A stretch of DNA of 64,000 nt from Shewanella abyssi (GTDB taxonomy: Bacteria > Pseudomonadota > Gammaproteobacteria > Enterobacterales > Shewanellaceae), in assembly GCF_023284025.1 (NCBI RefSeq), contig NZ_JAKIKR010000005.1:80406-144405 (forward strand), in the 5' to 3' direction. Made by a program: the position numbers and the translations under genes. Shown in pieces: positions 20,325 through 29,691 of this stretch; the first letter of the stretch is position 1, and each line of letters begins with the position of its first letter. The notes beneath the pieces are model-generated. The model saw nothing but the letters and a program-made list of their open reading frames with translations, did not search any database and was not told the origin of the DNA.

Positions 20325-21992
20325 ATGGCTCAGTTTGTATATAGCATGCTTAGAGTGGGCAAGATTGTTCCGCCTAAAAAGCAAATTCTAAAAGATATCT
20401 CCTTAAGCTTTTTCCCGGGTGCCAAAATTGGTGTTTTAGGGCTCAACGGCTCAGGTAAATCAACCCTGCTGCGTATTATGGCCGGCCTCGATACTGAAAT
20501 TGAGGGCGAAGCACGACCAATGCAAGATCTTAAAATTGGTTACTTGCCCCAGGAACCCAAACTCGATCCAAATCAAACGGTACGTGAAGCACTCGAAGAA
20601 GCCGTGTCTGAAGCAAAAAATGCACTGACTCGCTTAGATGAGGTTTATGCGCTTTATGCTGAACCTGATGCCGATTTTGATGCCCTCGCGAAAGAGCAGG
20701 GTCTACTTGAAGCCATTATTCAATCACAAGATGCTCATAACCTTGATGTGGTGCTAGAGCGCGCGGCTAACGCATTGCGTTTACCCGATTGGGATGAAAA
20801 GATTGCAGTACTCTCTGGTGGTGAAAGGCGCCGTATCGCTATTTGCCGACTGTTACTTGAAAAGCCTGACATGTTACTGCTCGATGAACCAACCAACCAC
20901 TTGGATGCAGAATCCGTCGCTTGGTTAGAGCGTTTTCTACAAGATTACGCAGGTACTGTAGTGGCGATTACCCACGATAGATATTTCCTCGACAATGCCG
21001 CCGGTTGGATTTTAGAACTCGACCGTGGTGAAGGGATCCCATGGGAGGGTAACTACTCTTCGTGGCTAGAACAAAAAAATGCGCGTCTGCAGCAAGAATC
21101 AGCCACTCAAAGTGCCCGTCAAAAGACGATTGCTAAAGAACTTGAATGGGTGCGTCAAGGTGCTAAAGGGCGTCAGTCAAAAGGCAAAGCGCGTATGGCT
21201 CGATTTGAAGAGCTTAATACCAACGACTATCAAAAGCGTAACGAGACCAACGAGCTGTACATTCCGCCAGGGCCTCGCTTAGGTGATAAGGTTATTGAGA
21301 TTAATAACCTGACTAAATCTTACGGTGACCGAGTACTGATCGACGATTTAAGTTTTTCAGTGCCTAAAGGGGCGATAGTCGGCATCATCGGTGCCAACGG
21401 TGCGGGTAAGTCAACACTGTTCAAAATGATCTCCGGTGCAGAGCAACCTGACAGCGGCACTGTTGAAATAGGTGAATCAGTACAGCTCGCGTCTGTTGAA
21501 CAGTTCCGTGATTCAATGAATGATAAGAATACGGTTTGGCAGGAGATCTCCGGTGGCCAAGACATTATGCGCATCAACAACACTGAAATAGCGAGTAGAG
21601 CCTACGTTGGTCGCTTCAACTTCCGTGGTGGAGATCAGCAAAAAATCATCGGTACTTTATCCGGTGGTGAACGCAACCGCGTACATTTAGCCAAGCTAAT
21701 ACAAGCTGGCGGTAACGTGTTACTGCTCGATGAACCCACCAACGACTTAGACGTTGAAACGCTGCGAGCACTAGAAGAAGCCCTGCTCGAGTTTCCTGGT
21801 TGCGCCTTGGTCATTTCCCATGACCGTTGGTTCCTCGACCGCATCGCAACACACATTCTCGATTATCGTGATGAAGGTAAAGTTAACTTCTACGAAGGTA
21901 ACTACACCGAGTACTCTACTTGGTTAAAAGACACCTTGGGTACCGACGTCGTCGAGCCCCATCGATTAAAGTACAAGCGAATGACTAAATAG
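20325..21992 (+). CDS. ettA: Energy-dependent translational throttle protein EttA
   Basis: EttA is an ABC-F protein that binds the ribosomal E site and gates the first peptide bond according to the ATP/ADP ratio. The 555-residue protein nearly matches the E. coli one from its start (MAQFVYSMLRVGKIVPPKKQ). It has two ATPase domains with Walker A GLNGSGKST (near residue 40) and GANGAGKST (near 355), two signature motifs (LSGGERRR, LSGGERNR) and Walker B LLLDEPTNHLD and LLLDEPTNDLD. The interdomain P-site tRNA interaction arm near 240–310 is rich in Q, K and R. No membrane domain is present. Confidence 0.97.
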   Translation: MAQFVYSMLRVGKIVPPKKQILKDISLSFFPGAKIGVLGLNGSGKSTLLRIMAGLDTEIEGEARPMQDLKIGYLPQEPKLDPNQTVREALEEAVSEAKNALTRLDEVYALYAEPDADFDALAKEQGLLEAIIQSQDAHNLDVVLERAANALRLPDWDEKIAVLSGGERRRIAICRLLLEKPDMLLLDEPTNHLDAESVAWLERFLQDYAGTVVAITHDRYFLDNAAGWILELDRGEGIPWEGNYSSWLEQKNARLQQESATQSARQKTIAKELEWVRQGAKGRQSKGKARMARFEELNTNDYQKRNETNELYIPPGPRLGDKVIEINNLTKSYGDRVLIDDLSFSVPKGAIVGIIGANGAGKSTLFKMISGAEQPDSGTVEIGESVQLASVEQFRDSMNDKNTVWQEISGGQDIMRINNTEIASRAYVGRFNFRGGDQQKIIGTLSGGERNRVHLAKLIQAGGNVLLLDEPTNDLDVETLRALEEALLEFPGCALVISHDRWFLDRIATHILDYRDEGKVNFYEGNYTEYSTWLKDTLGTDVVEPHRLKYKRMTK

Positions 21993-22011
21993 CCATTCAT
22001 TTATACATTTG

Positions 22012-22037
22012 AAACAGAGGCTTAGGCCTCTGTTTTT
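22012..22037 (+). terminator. Terminator after ettA
   Basis: A perfect 10-bp stem (AAACAGAGGC with GCCTCTGTTT), a TTAG loop and a following T run lie 19 bases after the ettA stop. Confidence 0.9.
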
Positions 22038-22303
22038 GTATGAAAACTAAAACTCTCTCTTCTCCCATTTCCACTGCCCTGCTGTTGATGACCTTTTCTA
22101 AGATATAAAAAGTACCTATAGCCCCAGTCATATAAACTGCCACAGCTTATTTCCAATTAAGCCACAAAAAAGATCAAAGTATGAGATGCTAGGTTAAAAA
22201 TCAATGGAATAATAAGCACTAACACCATGGATGATAAAAACCTTCTTCCACAGAAAATCACGCTCAGTCTTCATTGGCAGCTGCAGAAAAGAAGCACTAA
22301 ATA

Positions 22304-23368
22304 ATGAACAATATTTTTCGCCTTTCATTACTGGGGCTAACCTTGCTTAGCCCGTTTGTCATTGCAGAGCCTGTTACCGAGTTTGACGGTCCCTACGTGA
22401 TAACACCTAAACATGAGCAAACCATCGCTTACTGGGTTTGTGACAATAAGCTCAAGACCACCGCGGTTGTCAGCCAACAAGTGAGTCGTCCAGCTCACTG
22501 TGGTGATTTGCCAGAAGTGATGCTTTCAAATGACCTTAAACAAGTCATGCCTGACACCTATTCAGCTATTAAAAAAGTGGTCGCCTTAAGTGATGTTCAT
22601 GGCCAATATGACGTTCTTATTACCCTGCTCAAAAATCAGAACATTATCGATAGCGACGGCAACTGGGCCTTCGGCGAAGGTCATATGGTGATGACGGGGG
22701 ATATTTTCGACCGCGGCCATCAGGTGAATGAGGTGCTGTGGTTCATGTATCAACTCGACCAACAAGCCAGAGAGGCTGGCGGCATGGTACACCTATTAAT
22801 GGGTAACCATGAGCAGATGGTACTTAATGGTGACTTGCGTTATGTACACCAGCGCTATGATATAGCGGCAACACTCATTGACCGCCCCTACGACAAGCTC
22901 TACGGCGCAGATACTGAAATAGGTCAATGGCTAAGAAGTAAAAACACCATCATTAAGATCAACGATGTGCTGTACATGCATGGTGGGATCAGCAGCGAGT
23001 GGATAACTCGAGAGCTTACACTAGCAAAAGCCAATTCGCTTTATCGACAGCATATTGGTACAGCAAAAAAAACGCTTAAGGCAGATGACCTGCTAAATTT
23101 TCTGTTCTTTGGTAATGGGCCAACCTGGTATAGGGGTTACTTTTCCGAAGCGTTTACCGAAACAGAACTCGATACCATCCTTAACTATTTTGCTGTAAAA
23201 CGAATTGTGGTTGGCCATACTTCGCAAGAGAGAGTATTGGGACTGTTTCACAACAAGGTTATCGCCGTCGATAGCAGCATTAAAAATGGCCAATCAGGTG
23301 AACTACTCCTCATTAAGGATAATGACCTAACCCGTGGCTTATATAACGGCAGTCGCCAAACGCTTTGA
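22304..23368 (+). CDS. Secreted PPP-type metallophosphatase (Shewanella-like phosphatase)
   Basis: This 354-residue protein has a signal peptide (about residues 1–21, cleaved near VIA/EP) and a calcineurin-like phosphatase core. The metal-binding motifs are all present: SDVHGQYD, TGDIFDRG, MGNHEQM, MHGGIS and VVGHTSQE, which together bind a dinuclear metal centre. It resembles the psychrophilic phosphatase of Shewanella and the Shelph group, which can act on phosphotyrosine. The natural substrate is unknown; the signal peptide places it in the periplasm or outside. About 310 bases upstream hold only the ettA terminator and no gene. No operon partner is evident. Confidence 0.85.
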   Translation: MNNIFRLSLLGLTLLSPFVIAEPVTEFDGPYVITPKHEQTIAYWVCDNKLKTTAVVSQQVSRPAHCGDLPEVMLSNDLKQVMPDTYSAIKKVVALSDVHGQYDVLITLLKNQNIIDSDGNWAFGEGHMVMTGDIFDRGHQVNEVLWFMYQLDQQAREAGGMVHLLMGNHEQMVLNGDLRYVHQRYDIAATLIDRPYDKLYGADTEIGQWLRSKNTIIKINDVLYMHGGISSEWITRELTLAKANSLYRQHIGTAKKTLKADDLLNFLFFGNGPTWYRGYFSEAFTETELDTILNYFAVKRIVVGHTSQERVLGLFHNKVIAVDSSIKNGQSGELLLIKDNDLTRGLYNGSRQTL

Positions 23369-23685
23369 TCTATCACTAACGCTAAGAAACCTAGCAATAC
23401 CAAGCACCAGTTAGTCACAATAGAGTAACTGACTGGTGCTAATTGCAACTGAGAGTATATGGTTTTATTGCTGCGCCCCCCGTTAACTCCCTTGAACTTA
23501 TGCTTAAGCGCGACAAATGAAACCAGAAATAAAACAGATCGGCAACTATGTTAAAAACTCGCCACCACAGTGAACGCCCTGTAAATAACTAAATGCTAAT
23601 TTTCGCTACTTTACATTGATTTACCCTACTGATGCTTTTTTTTTCTTAAAATACAGCCAACTTCGGCAGCGTTAAGTAATCATTC
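23369..23685. other. Gene-free stretch with a long hairpin
   Basis: The interval between the phosphatase and the RND adaptor holds an inverted repeat with 13-bp arms at 23403–23415 and 23428–23440 (AGCACCAGTTAGT with ACTGACTGGTGCT, one G·T pair). It lacks a T run, so it may be a weak terminator for the phosphatase gene or a repeat. Nothing else is recognised. Confidence 0.45.
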
Positions 23686-24819
23686 ATGAAAACATCAACT
23701 TTTGTTATTCCTATCTTGCTCATAGTGGCGGCAACACTGACGTATAGCCGTTTATCTGAAGCTAAAAAAACGGATTCAAAAGAGCGAACGATTCGTACCG
23801 TCCCGGTGATCACTGGCACTGTTGAGCAACATGAACTTGCCCAATCGCTATCGCTCGTCGGTAAACTTGATGCTGAACAATCGGTCTTAATTGCCCCGCA
23901 AATCGCCGGAAAAATAGCTGCAATTAATATCAGTTCAAATCAAGAGATAAACGAAGGCCAGCTGCTCATTCAACTTGATGATGCAAAAGCGCAAGCAGCC
24001 CTTGCAGAAGCCGCCGCTTACCTTACTGATGAAAAGCGTAAGCTGACTGAGTTTTCAAAACTGATTAGTCGCAATGCAATTACCCAGACAGAGATTGATG
24101 CGCAAAAAGCCAATGTCGATATGGCGGCTGCAAGACTAGCAGCAGCCCAGGCAGACTTGGATTATCACTATTTAAGCGCGCCATTTTCTGGCACTGCTGG
24201 ATTGGTCGACTTTAGCCAAGGGAAAATGGTGACCGCGGGTACTGAACTCATCAGCCTCGATGACCTGTCCAGTATGCGTTTAGATCTGCAAGTCCCGGAA
24301 CATTATCTAGCGATGCTAAGCCCGGGAATGACCGTGGTCGCCACAAGCCGTGCTTGGCCAGATACTCACTTTTCCGGTGAGGTGACAGCTATCGATTCCC
24401 GGGTAAGCCAAGACACGCTCAATCTGCGTGTTCGGGTTCAATTCAACAACAACCATCATCAGCTAAAACCGGGCATGATGATGTCTGCCACTCTCGTTTT
24501 CCCAAGCGTATCTGAGCCTGTTATTCCCGTGCAAGCATTGGAGTACTCAGGTACCAATCGTTTCGTTTATGTCGTCAGCGAAGAGGGGATCGCGACGCGC
24601 ACCAAAGTAACCTTAGGTGCCCGTATCGACAATCAAGTGCTTATCACCGCTGGCCTAGCCATTGGCGATAGAGTCGTCGTGCAAGGGTTGGTTAATATGC
24701 GTGATGGTTTACGTGTTGATGACTTACAGGTGAATAGTTTACAGCTTGATAGTTTGACTGATCCTGCAATTGCCCAAGATGCTGAGCAACAAACAGAGCC
24801 AGCGCGAGGTAGCATTTAA
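23686..24819 (+). CDS. RND efflux system periplasmic adaptor
   Basis: This 377-residue membrane fusion protein links an RND pump to an outer-membrane channel. An N-terminal signal or anchor segment (FVIPILLIVAATLTY) precedes a biotinyl-lipoyl-like domain (SVLIAPQIAGKIAAINISSN), an alpha-helical hairpin near residues 100–150 rich in A, Q and K, a second lipoyl half (YHYLSAPFSGTAGLVDFSQG) and a beta-barrel domain (SMRLDLQVPEHYLAML). It directly abuts the pump gene, with TAA-ATG contact at 24819/24820, so the two form one operon. No channel gene lies alongside, so a shared TolC is presumably used. Confidence 0.9.
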   Translation: MKTSTFVIPILLIVAATLTYSRLSEAKKTDSKERTIRTVPVITGTVEQHELAQSLSLVGKLDAEQSVLIAPQIAGKIAAINISSNQEINEGQLLIQLDDAKAQAALAEAAAYLTDEKRKLTEFSKLISRNAITQTEIDAQKANVDMAAARLAAAQADLDYHYLSAPFSGTAGLVDFSQGKMVTAGTELISLDDLSSMRLDLQVPEHYLAMLSPGMTVVATSRAWPDTHFSGEVTAIDSRVSQDTLNLRVRVQFNNNHHQLKPGMMMSATLVFPSVSEPVIPVQALEYSGTNRFVYVVSEEGIATRTKVTLGARIDNQVLITAGLAIGDRVVVQGLVNMRDGLRVDDLQVNSLQLDSLTDPAIAQDAEQQTEPARGSI

Positions 24820-27800
24820 ATGTGGTTGTCCGATGTCTCCGTAAAACGTCCTGTGGTTGCCATTGTCTTAAGCTTACTGCTTTGTGTCTTTGGAGCCGTG
24901 TCGTTTAGTAAGCTCGCGGTGCGTGAAATGCCAGATGTGGAAAGTCCAGTCGTCACCGTGATGACCACCTATGACGGCGCTTCGGCGACCATCATGGAAA
25001 GCCAGATAACCACAGTGTTAGAGAATGAACTGACCGGGATCAGCGGAGTTGACCAGATCCAATCGGTCACCCGCAACGGTATGAGCCGTATTACCGTGAC
25101 GTTTTTTTTAGGCTGGAACCTAACCGCAGGCGTCAGTGACGTGCGTGATGCAGTCGCCCGTGCCCAGCGCCGACTGCCCGATGAAGCCAACGATCCTATC
25201 GTCTCCAAAGATAACGGTACTGGTGAGCCTTCGGTATATATCAATTTAAGTTCGTCGATTATGGACAGAACTCAACTTACCGACTACGCCCAGCGTGTAT
25301 TAGAGGACCGTTTCAGCCTCATTAGTGGCGTCAGCAGTGTCGACATTTCTGGTGGCTTATATAAAGTCATGTACGTTCAGCTTAATCCAGAGCTTATGGC
25401 AGGCAGACAAGTGACCGCTAGCGACATTATTAGCGTGCTGAACCAGGAAAACGTCGAAACCCCAGGCGGTGAAGTCAGAAACGACACCACTGTGATGGCA
25501 GTAAGAACCGCAAGACTGTACCAAAAACCAGAAGATTTTGATTACTTAGTCATTCGCACGACCAACGATGGCAGTCCGATCTATCTGAAAGATGTGGCCA
25601 ATGTATTTATTGGCGCTGAGAATGAAAACTCCACCTTTAGAAGTGATGGCGTGGTGAATATCAGTTTGGGCATAGTGCCGCAATCAGACGCCAACCCACT
25701 CGAAGTGGCTCAAGATGTTCATAAAGAGGTTGACCGCATTCAGCAGTTTCTGCCTACAGGAACAAACTTAATTGTCGACTATGATTCCACCGTGTTTATC
25801 GACCGCTCAATCGATGAAGTGTTTAATACCCTAGCGGTCACCGCTTTATTGGTGATATTAGTTCTGTACATTTTCATCGGCCAAGCACGCGCCACGCTGA
25901 TCCCGGCAGTAACGGTGCCAGTGTCGCTGATCTCAGCATTTATCGCCGCTAACAGCTTTGGCTTTTCAATAAACTTATTAACCTTAATGGCGTTGATCCT
26001 ATCCATTGGTCTTGTGGTCGATGACGCGATTGTGGTGGTTGAGAATATTTTCCACCACATCGAAAAAGGTGAGCCACCGATCCTTGCCGCCTATAATGGG
26101 ACACGCGAGGTGGGTTTTGCGGTTGTCGCTACCACCGCCGTACTGGTGATGGTGTTTCTGCCGATCTCATTTATGGAAGGCATGGTTGGCCTGCTATTTA
26201 CCGAATTTTCGGTGATGTTGGCGGTATCAGTTATTTTCTCCTCGATTGTCGCATTAACTTTAACCCCAGTGTTAGCCAGTAAACTGTTGAAAGCCAATGT
26301 TAAGCCTAGTCGTTTTAACCTCTGGGTTGAGTCATTATTCACTCGATTAGAGCTGTTTTACCGCAGCATGGTTAGCAAAGCGGTATCACTCAGATTAGCG
26401 GCACCGTTGGTGATTATTGCCTGTATTCTCGGCAGCGGCTTTTTGATGAATAAAGTGCCCGCACAACTCGCCCCACAAGAAGATAGAGGGGTGATATTCG
26501 CCTTTATCAAGGGCGCAGAAGGCACGAGTTACAACCGCATGGCTGCCAATATGGAGCTAGCAGAAAAGAAGCTCATGCCACTTTTAGGTCAAGGGGTAGT
26601 GAAATCCTTTAGCATACAAGCCCCCGCTTTTGGCGGCCGCGCTGGCGATCAAACGGGCTTTGTCATTATTCAGCTTGAAGACTGGAACGAACGAACCGTT
26701 AATGCCCAGCAAGCGTTAGGTGTCATTGCAACAGCGTTAAAAGGGATCCCCGATGTCAGGGTGCGGCCAATGCTGCCTGGCTTTAGAGGTGGCTCAAGCG
26801 AGCCTGTGCAATTTGTTTTAGGTGGCTCAGATTACCAAGCGTTATTTAAATGGGCGACAGCACTAGAAGAGGAAGCCCTTTATAGTCCAATCCTTGAAAG
26901 TCCTGAAATAGACTACAAAGAAACCACCCCTGAACTCGTGGTCACCGTTGACCGAGAACGCGCCGCAGAGCTTGGGATCAGCGTGGCAGAAGTCTCTGAA
27001 ACTCTCGAAGTAATGTTAGGTGGCCGCAGCGAAACCACCTTTGTGGAGCGTGGCGAAGAGTACGACGTTTATCTGCGAGGCGATGAGAACAGCTTTAATA
27101 GCGTCGCCGATCTCAGCCAAATTTATATGCGCTCGGCTAAAGGGGATTTTATCACCCTAGACACCATCACGCATATTGAAGAGGTTGCCTCAGCGCAAAA
27201 GCTAAGCCATAACAACAAGCAAAAATCGATAACCCTAAAAGCCAACTTAGGCGAAGGCTATACCTTGGGTGAAGCGCTAGACTTTTTAGATCAAAAAGCC
27301 ATTGAGATGCTACCAAGCGATATTTCGGTGGCTTATACCGGTGAGTCAAAAGACTTCAAAGAGAACCAAAGCAGCATATTTATGGTGTTTGGTTTAGCGT
27401 TACTGGTGGCCTATTTAGTCCTAGCGGCGCAGTTTGAAAGCTTTATTAATCCGTTAGTGGTGATGTTCACCGTGCCAATGGGCGTATTTGGTGGCTTCTT
27501 AGGCTTGTATTTGACGGGCCAAGGGCTGAACATTTATAGCCAGATTGGCATGATCATGCTTATCGGCATGGTCACCAAGAACGGTATTTTGATTGTCGAA
27601 TTTGCCAACCAGCTAAGGGACAAAGGCTTAGAGATTGAGCAAGCGATTATTGACGCCTCAGCCAGACGCTTAAGACCTATCCTAATGACGGCCTTTACCA
27701 CGCTAATTGGTGCAATTCCGTTAATCATGTCGACTGGCGCAGGCTCTGAGAGTCGAATTGCTGTGGGTACAGTGGTGTTCTTCGGTATGGCGTTTGCCAC

Positions 27801-27924
27801 CTTTGTCACCTTGCTTATCATACCAGCCATGTATCGATTGATCTCAGGGGCAACTAAGTCACCAGGGTATGTTGAAGCGCAGCTTGATAAAGCAATTGCA
27901 GAACAGGCGTTAAAACCATTGTAA
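24820..27924 (+). CDS. RND efflux pump inner-membrane subunit
   Basis: This 1034-residue protein is an HAE1-type RND transporter that exports drugs or other amphiphiles with proton energy. It has the first membrane segment after SVKRPVVAIVLSLLL, the PDVESPVVTVMT pore-domain start, the [10 protein letters not shown] motif of segment 4 with the paired aspartates of the proton relay, and the repeated second half (LVVMFTVPMGVFGGFLGLYL, TKNGILIVEFANQL). The preceding gene is its adaptor. The substrate cannot be told from the sequence. Confidence 0.93.
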   Translation: MWLSDVSVKRPVVAIVLSLLLCVFGAVSFSKLAVREMPDVESPVVTVMTTYDGASATIMESQITTVLENELTGISGVDQIQSVTRNGMSRITVTFFLGWNLTAGVSDVRDAVARAQRRLPDEANDPIVSKDNGTGEPSVYINLSSSIMDRTQLTDYAQRVLEDRFSLISGVSSVDISGGLYKVMYVQLNPELMAGRQVTASDIISVLNQENVETPGGEVRNDTTVMAVRTARLYQKPEDFDYLVIRTTNDGSPIYLKDVANVFIGAENENSTFRSDGVVNISLGIVPQSDANPLEVAQDVHKEVDRIQQFLPTGTNLIVDYDSTVFIDRSIDEVFNTLAVTALLVILVLYIFIGQARATLIPAVTVPVSLISAFIAANSFGFSINLLTLMALILSIGLVVDDAIVVVENIFHHIEKGEPPILAAYNGTREVGFAVVATTAVLVMVFLPISFMEGMVGLLFTEFSVMLAVSVIFSSIVALTLTPVLASKLLKANVKPSRFNLWVESLFTRLELFYRSMVSKAVSLRLAAPLVIIACILGSGFLMNKVPAQLAPQEDRGVIFAFIKGAEGTSYNRMAANMELAEKKLMPLLGQGVVKSFSIQAPAFGGRAGDQTGFVIIQLEDWNERTVNAQQALGVIATALKGIPDVRVRPMLPGFRGGSSEPVQFVLGGSDYQALFKWATALEEEALYSPILESPEIDYKETTPELVVTVDRERAAELGISVAEVSETLEVMLGGRSETTFVERGEEYDVYLRGDENSFNSVADLSQIYMRSAKGDFITLDTITHIEEVASAQKLSHNNKQKSITLKANLGEGYTLGEALDFLDQKAIEMLPSDISVAYTGESKDFKENQSSIFMVFGLALLVAYLVLAAQFESFINPLVVMFTVPMGVFGGFLGLYLTGQGLNIYSQIGMIMLIGMVTKNGILIVEFANQLRDKGLEIEQAIIDASARRLRPILMTAFTTLIGAIPLIMSTGAGSESRIAVGTVVFFGMAFATFVTLLIIPAMYRLISGATKSPGYVEAQLDKAIAEQALKPL

Positions 27925-27976
27925 TTAGCGTTGTAGTTTTAGTGATGTATTTAGTAATAGTGATAATCTGAATTGA

Positions 27977-28002
27977 GGGCTTACTGACGTAAGCCCTTTT
28001 TT
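27977..28002 (+). terminator. Terminator after RND operon
   Basis: A perfect 8-bp stem GGGCTTAC/GTAAGCCC with a TGAC loop and six T follow the pump gene by about 50 bases. Confidence 0.9.
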
Positions 28003-28007
28003 GTATC

Positions 28008-28044
28008 TGCACATTCACTGACCGCCAGTCATTGGAACCACTTT
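28008..28044 (-). repeat. Dispersed REP-like hairpin element, copy 3
   Basis: Read on the minus strand this is AAAGTGGTTCCAA followed by the small hairpin TGACT-GGC-GGTCA and a TGCA end. Two related copies lie at 47207–47255 and 52348–52398. The stem keeps its pairing although the bases differ between copies. Confidence 0.65.
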
Positions 28045-28257
28045 AGTCTGACGCTCTCTCAGTCTCTAAACGAGTCAGATCAGCGCTACCTCTTAATTTG
28101 ACTCAATATTGCTGATGCTATTAATTTACATATAAGACTGGGTGCCGAGCAACTAGCTTGTTAAATAACGTTTAGATCACAAATGCAACAACACCCTCTA
28201 GCAATACTACCTACAAAGGGGTACCATTAGAAAAAACTGATGGATATTGGATACCTA

Positions 28258-29244
28258 ATGAAAAACTATAAAACTGCTCTACTATTGATATCCGCTTCAC
28301 TTTTGACCAGTGCATGCGGCAGTGACAGTAATGATGTCGCTCCAGAAGCCTTAACGGGTCAGTTCTCCTTAGCGGTTTCAGACTCGCCAATGGCTGGAGT
28401 TTCTCATGTCGGCATGGTAATGAGTGAATTGGTCTTAACAGATTCCAAGGGAATGGTTCAGCGACATAATTTACAAGATATGGCGTTTAATCTGCTCGAT
28501 TATCAAGGTATGGACAGCCACATGGTGATTTCAGGTATCGAATTACCTGCGGGACATTATCATGATGTTCATATTAATATCGTTCAGGGAGATGGTAACC
28601 AAGGTTGTTATGTGGAAGACGGTCAAGGACGCCATGGTTTACAAATTGCCGATGGTCACTTACCCGTTGAAGATTTTGAAATCATTCACGACCAGCATCA
28701 CTCTATGACATTAGAGATTGACCTATATCGTGGCCTTTCTCATGAGCAAGATGAATATCAACTGCACCATGAAGGAATGTGGTCAATAGATAATAGTCAC
28801 ATGGGGCATTTGCTCGGTGAGGTTGATCCTCAATGGGTAGCAGATTGTGAAACGGCCAATACGGATAAAACACCTATTGACGCTCAATTTCACCATTTAG
28901 CCTATCTGTATGCAAATGATGTAACAGATATTAGCCAGATGGCAGATATGGGAACAACACCTCCTGCTGGCATGAATAGCCCAGTTGCTGTATCCCGCAT
29001 GATGCAGGACAGTGAAGGAAATTGGAGTTTTACAATGGGGTACTTACCTGAAGGTGATTATCGTGTTGGCTATAGCTGCTTAGGTCATTTGGACGACCCC
29101 GCAATTGATGACATCAGTGGCGGAGAGTTTCAAATGTTTAAAGACTCAGGTTCTATCACTATCGAAGCGGGTAATTCAGGTGGCCAACAGACTACCCATG
29201 AGTGTGGTAACGGCAATGGTGGCCATCATGGCGGCCATCGCTAG
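28258..29244 (+). CDS. DUF4382-type histidine-rich lipoprotein
   Basis: This 328-residue lipoprotein starts at ATG 28258 (MKNYKTALLLISASLLTSAC), with the lipobox LTSAC; an upstream ATG at 28240 would only lengthen the signal peptide. The domain after the signal (GQFSLAVSDSPMAGVSHVGMVMSELVL and LPAGHYHDVHINIV) is like DUF4382, a beta-sandwich family of bacterial lipoproteins. The protein is unusually rich in His and Met (HDQHHSM, HHEGM, and a HHGGHR tail), which hints at metal binding but does not prove it. It stands alone with its own terminator. Confidence 0.72.
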   Translation: MKNYKTALLLISASLLTSACGSDSNDVAPEALTGQFSLAVSDSPMAGVSHVGMVMSELVLTDSKGMVQRHNLQDMAFNLLDYQGMDSHMVISGIELPAGHYHDVHINIVQGDGNQGCYVEDGQGRHGLQIADGHLPVEDFEIIHDQHHSMTLEIDLYRGLSHEQDEYQLHHEGMWSIDNSHMGHLLGEVDPQWVADCETANTDKTPIDAQFHHLAYLYANDVTDISQMADMGTTPPAGMNSPVAVSRMMQDSEGNWSFTMGYLPEGDYRVGYSCLGHLDDPAIDDISGGEFQMFKDSGSITIEAGNSGGQQTTHECGNGNGGHHGGHR

Positions 29245-29264
29245 ATTATTAAGTCTCTATATTT

Positions 29265-29296
29265 AAAAAATGGCGCCTAATCAGGCGCTATTTTTT
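29265..29296 (+). terminator. Terminator after the DUF4382 gene
   Basis: A 14-bp inverted repeat (AAAAAATGGCGCCT with AGGCGCTATTTTTT, one G·T pair) has a run of six T at its end, 20 bases after the stop codon. Confidence 0.88.
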
Positions 29297-29691
29297 CGAT
29301 TCAAAACGGCAGAGGAGCACTTATTCTTCTCCCATATAACTAACAAACCGATAGGCAATATACGCGCCCTATATGCGGCATTATTATGTACGCCAAAAGC
29401 GTCATTTTTCCGTCTTAAGCCTAACGCTATGCCAAACCCCTTAAAATCAACACAGATACAAGCTGATACCTAAGTTAATAAAGCCGGCCAAATTGATTTA
29501 AAATCATAAACCACCAAAATCCAACCCAACAAACAAGCCACAGCAAAACCATAAAAATAAACCATATAAAAACAACAAGGTAACATTAATCGGTTATTTT
29601 AAAGTTAATTGGTATATCGCCTAATATTGGCCAACTATTTGCTACTAACAGTGCAATATAAAACATAAGTAACTTTATTAAGGTGTAACCG
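29297..29691. other. Gene-free AT-rich stretch
   Basis: About 395 bases between the terminator and the next lipoprotein gene. It is A-rich near 29490–29580 and must hold the promoter of the following gene; I see no gene, repeat or RNA structure I can support. Confidence 0.5.

Noticed and set aside
20325..21992. ABC transporter or antibiotic resistance ABC-F gene
   Set aside because: The N-terminus and length match EttA closely, and no membrane domain is present.
24820..27924. Heavy-metal (CusA-type) RND pump
   Set aside because: The length, the DDAIVVVEN motif and the lack of Met-rich features fit the multidrug HAE1 type better.
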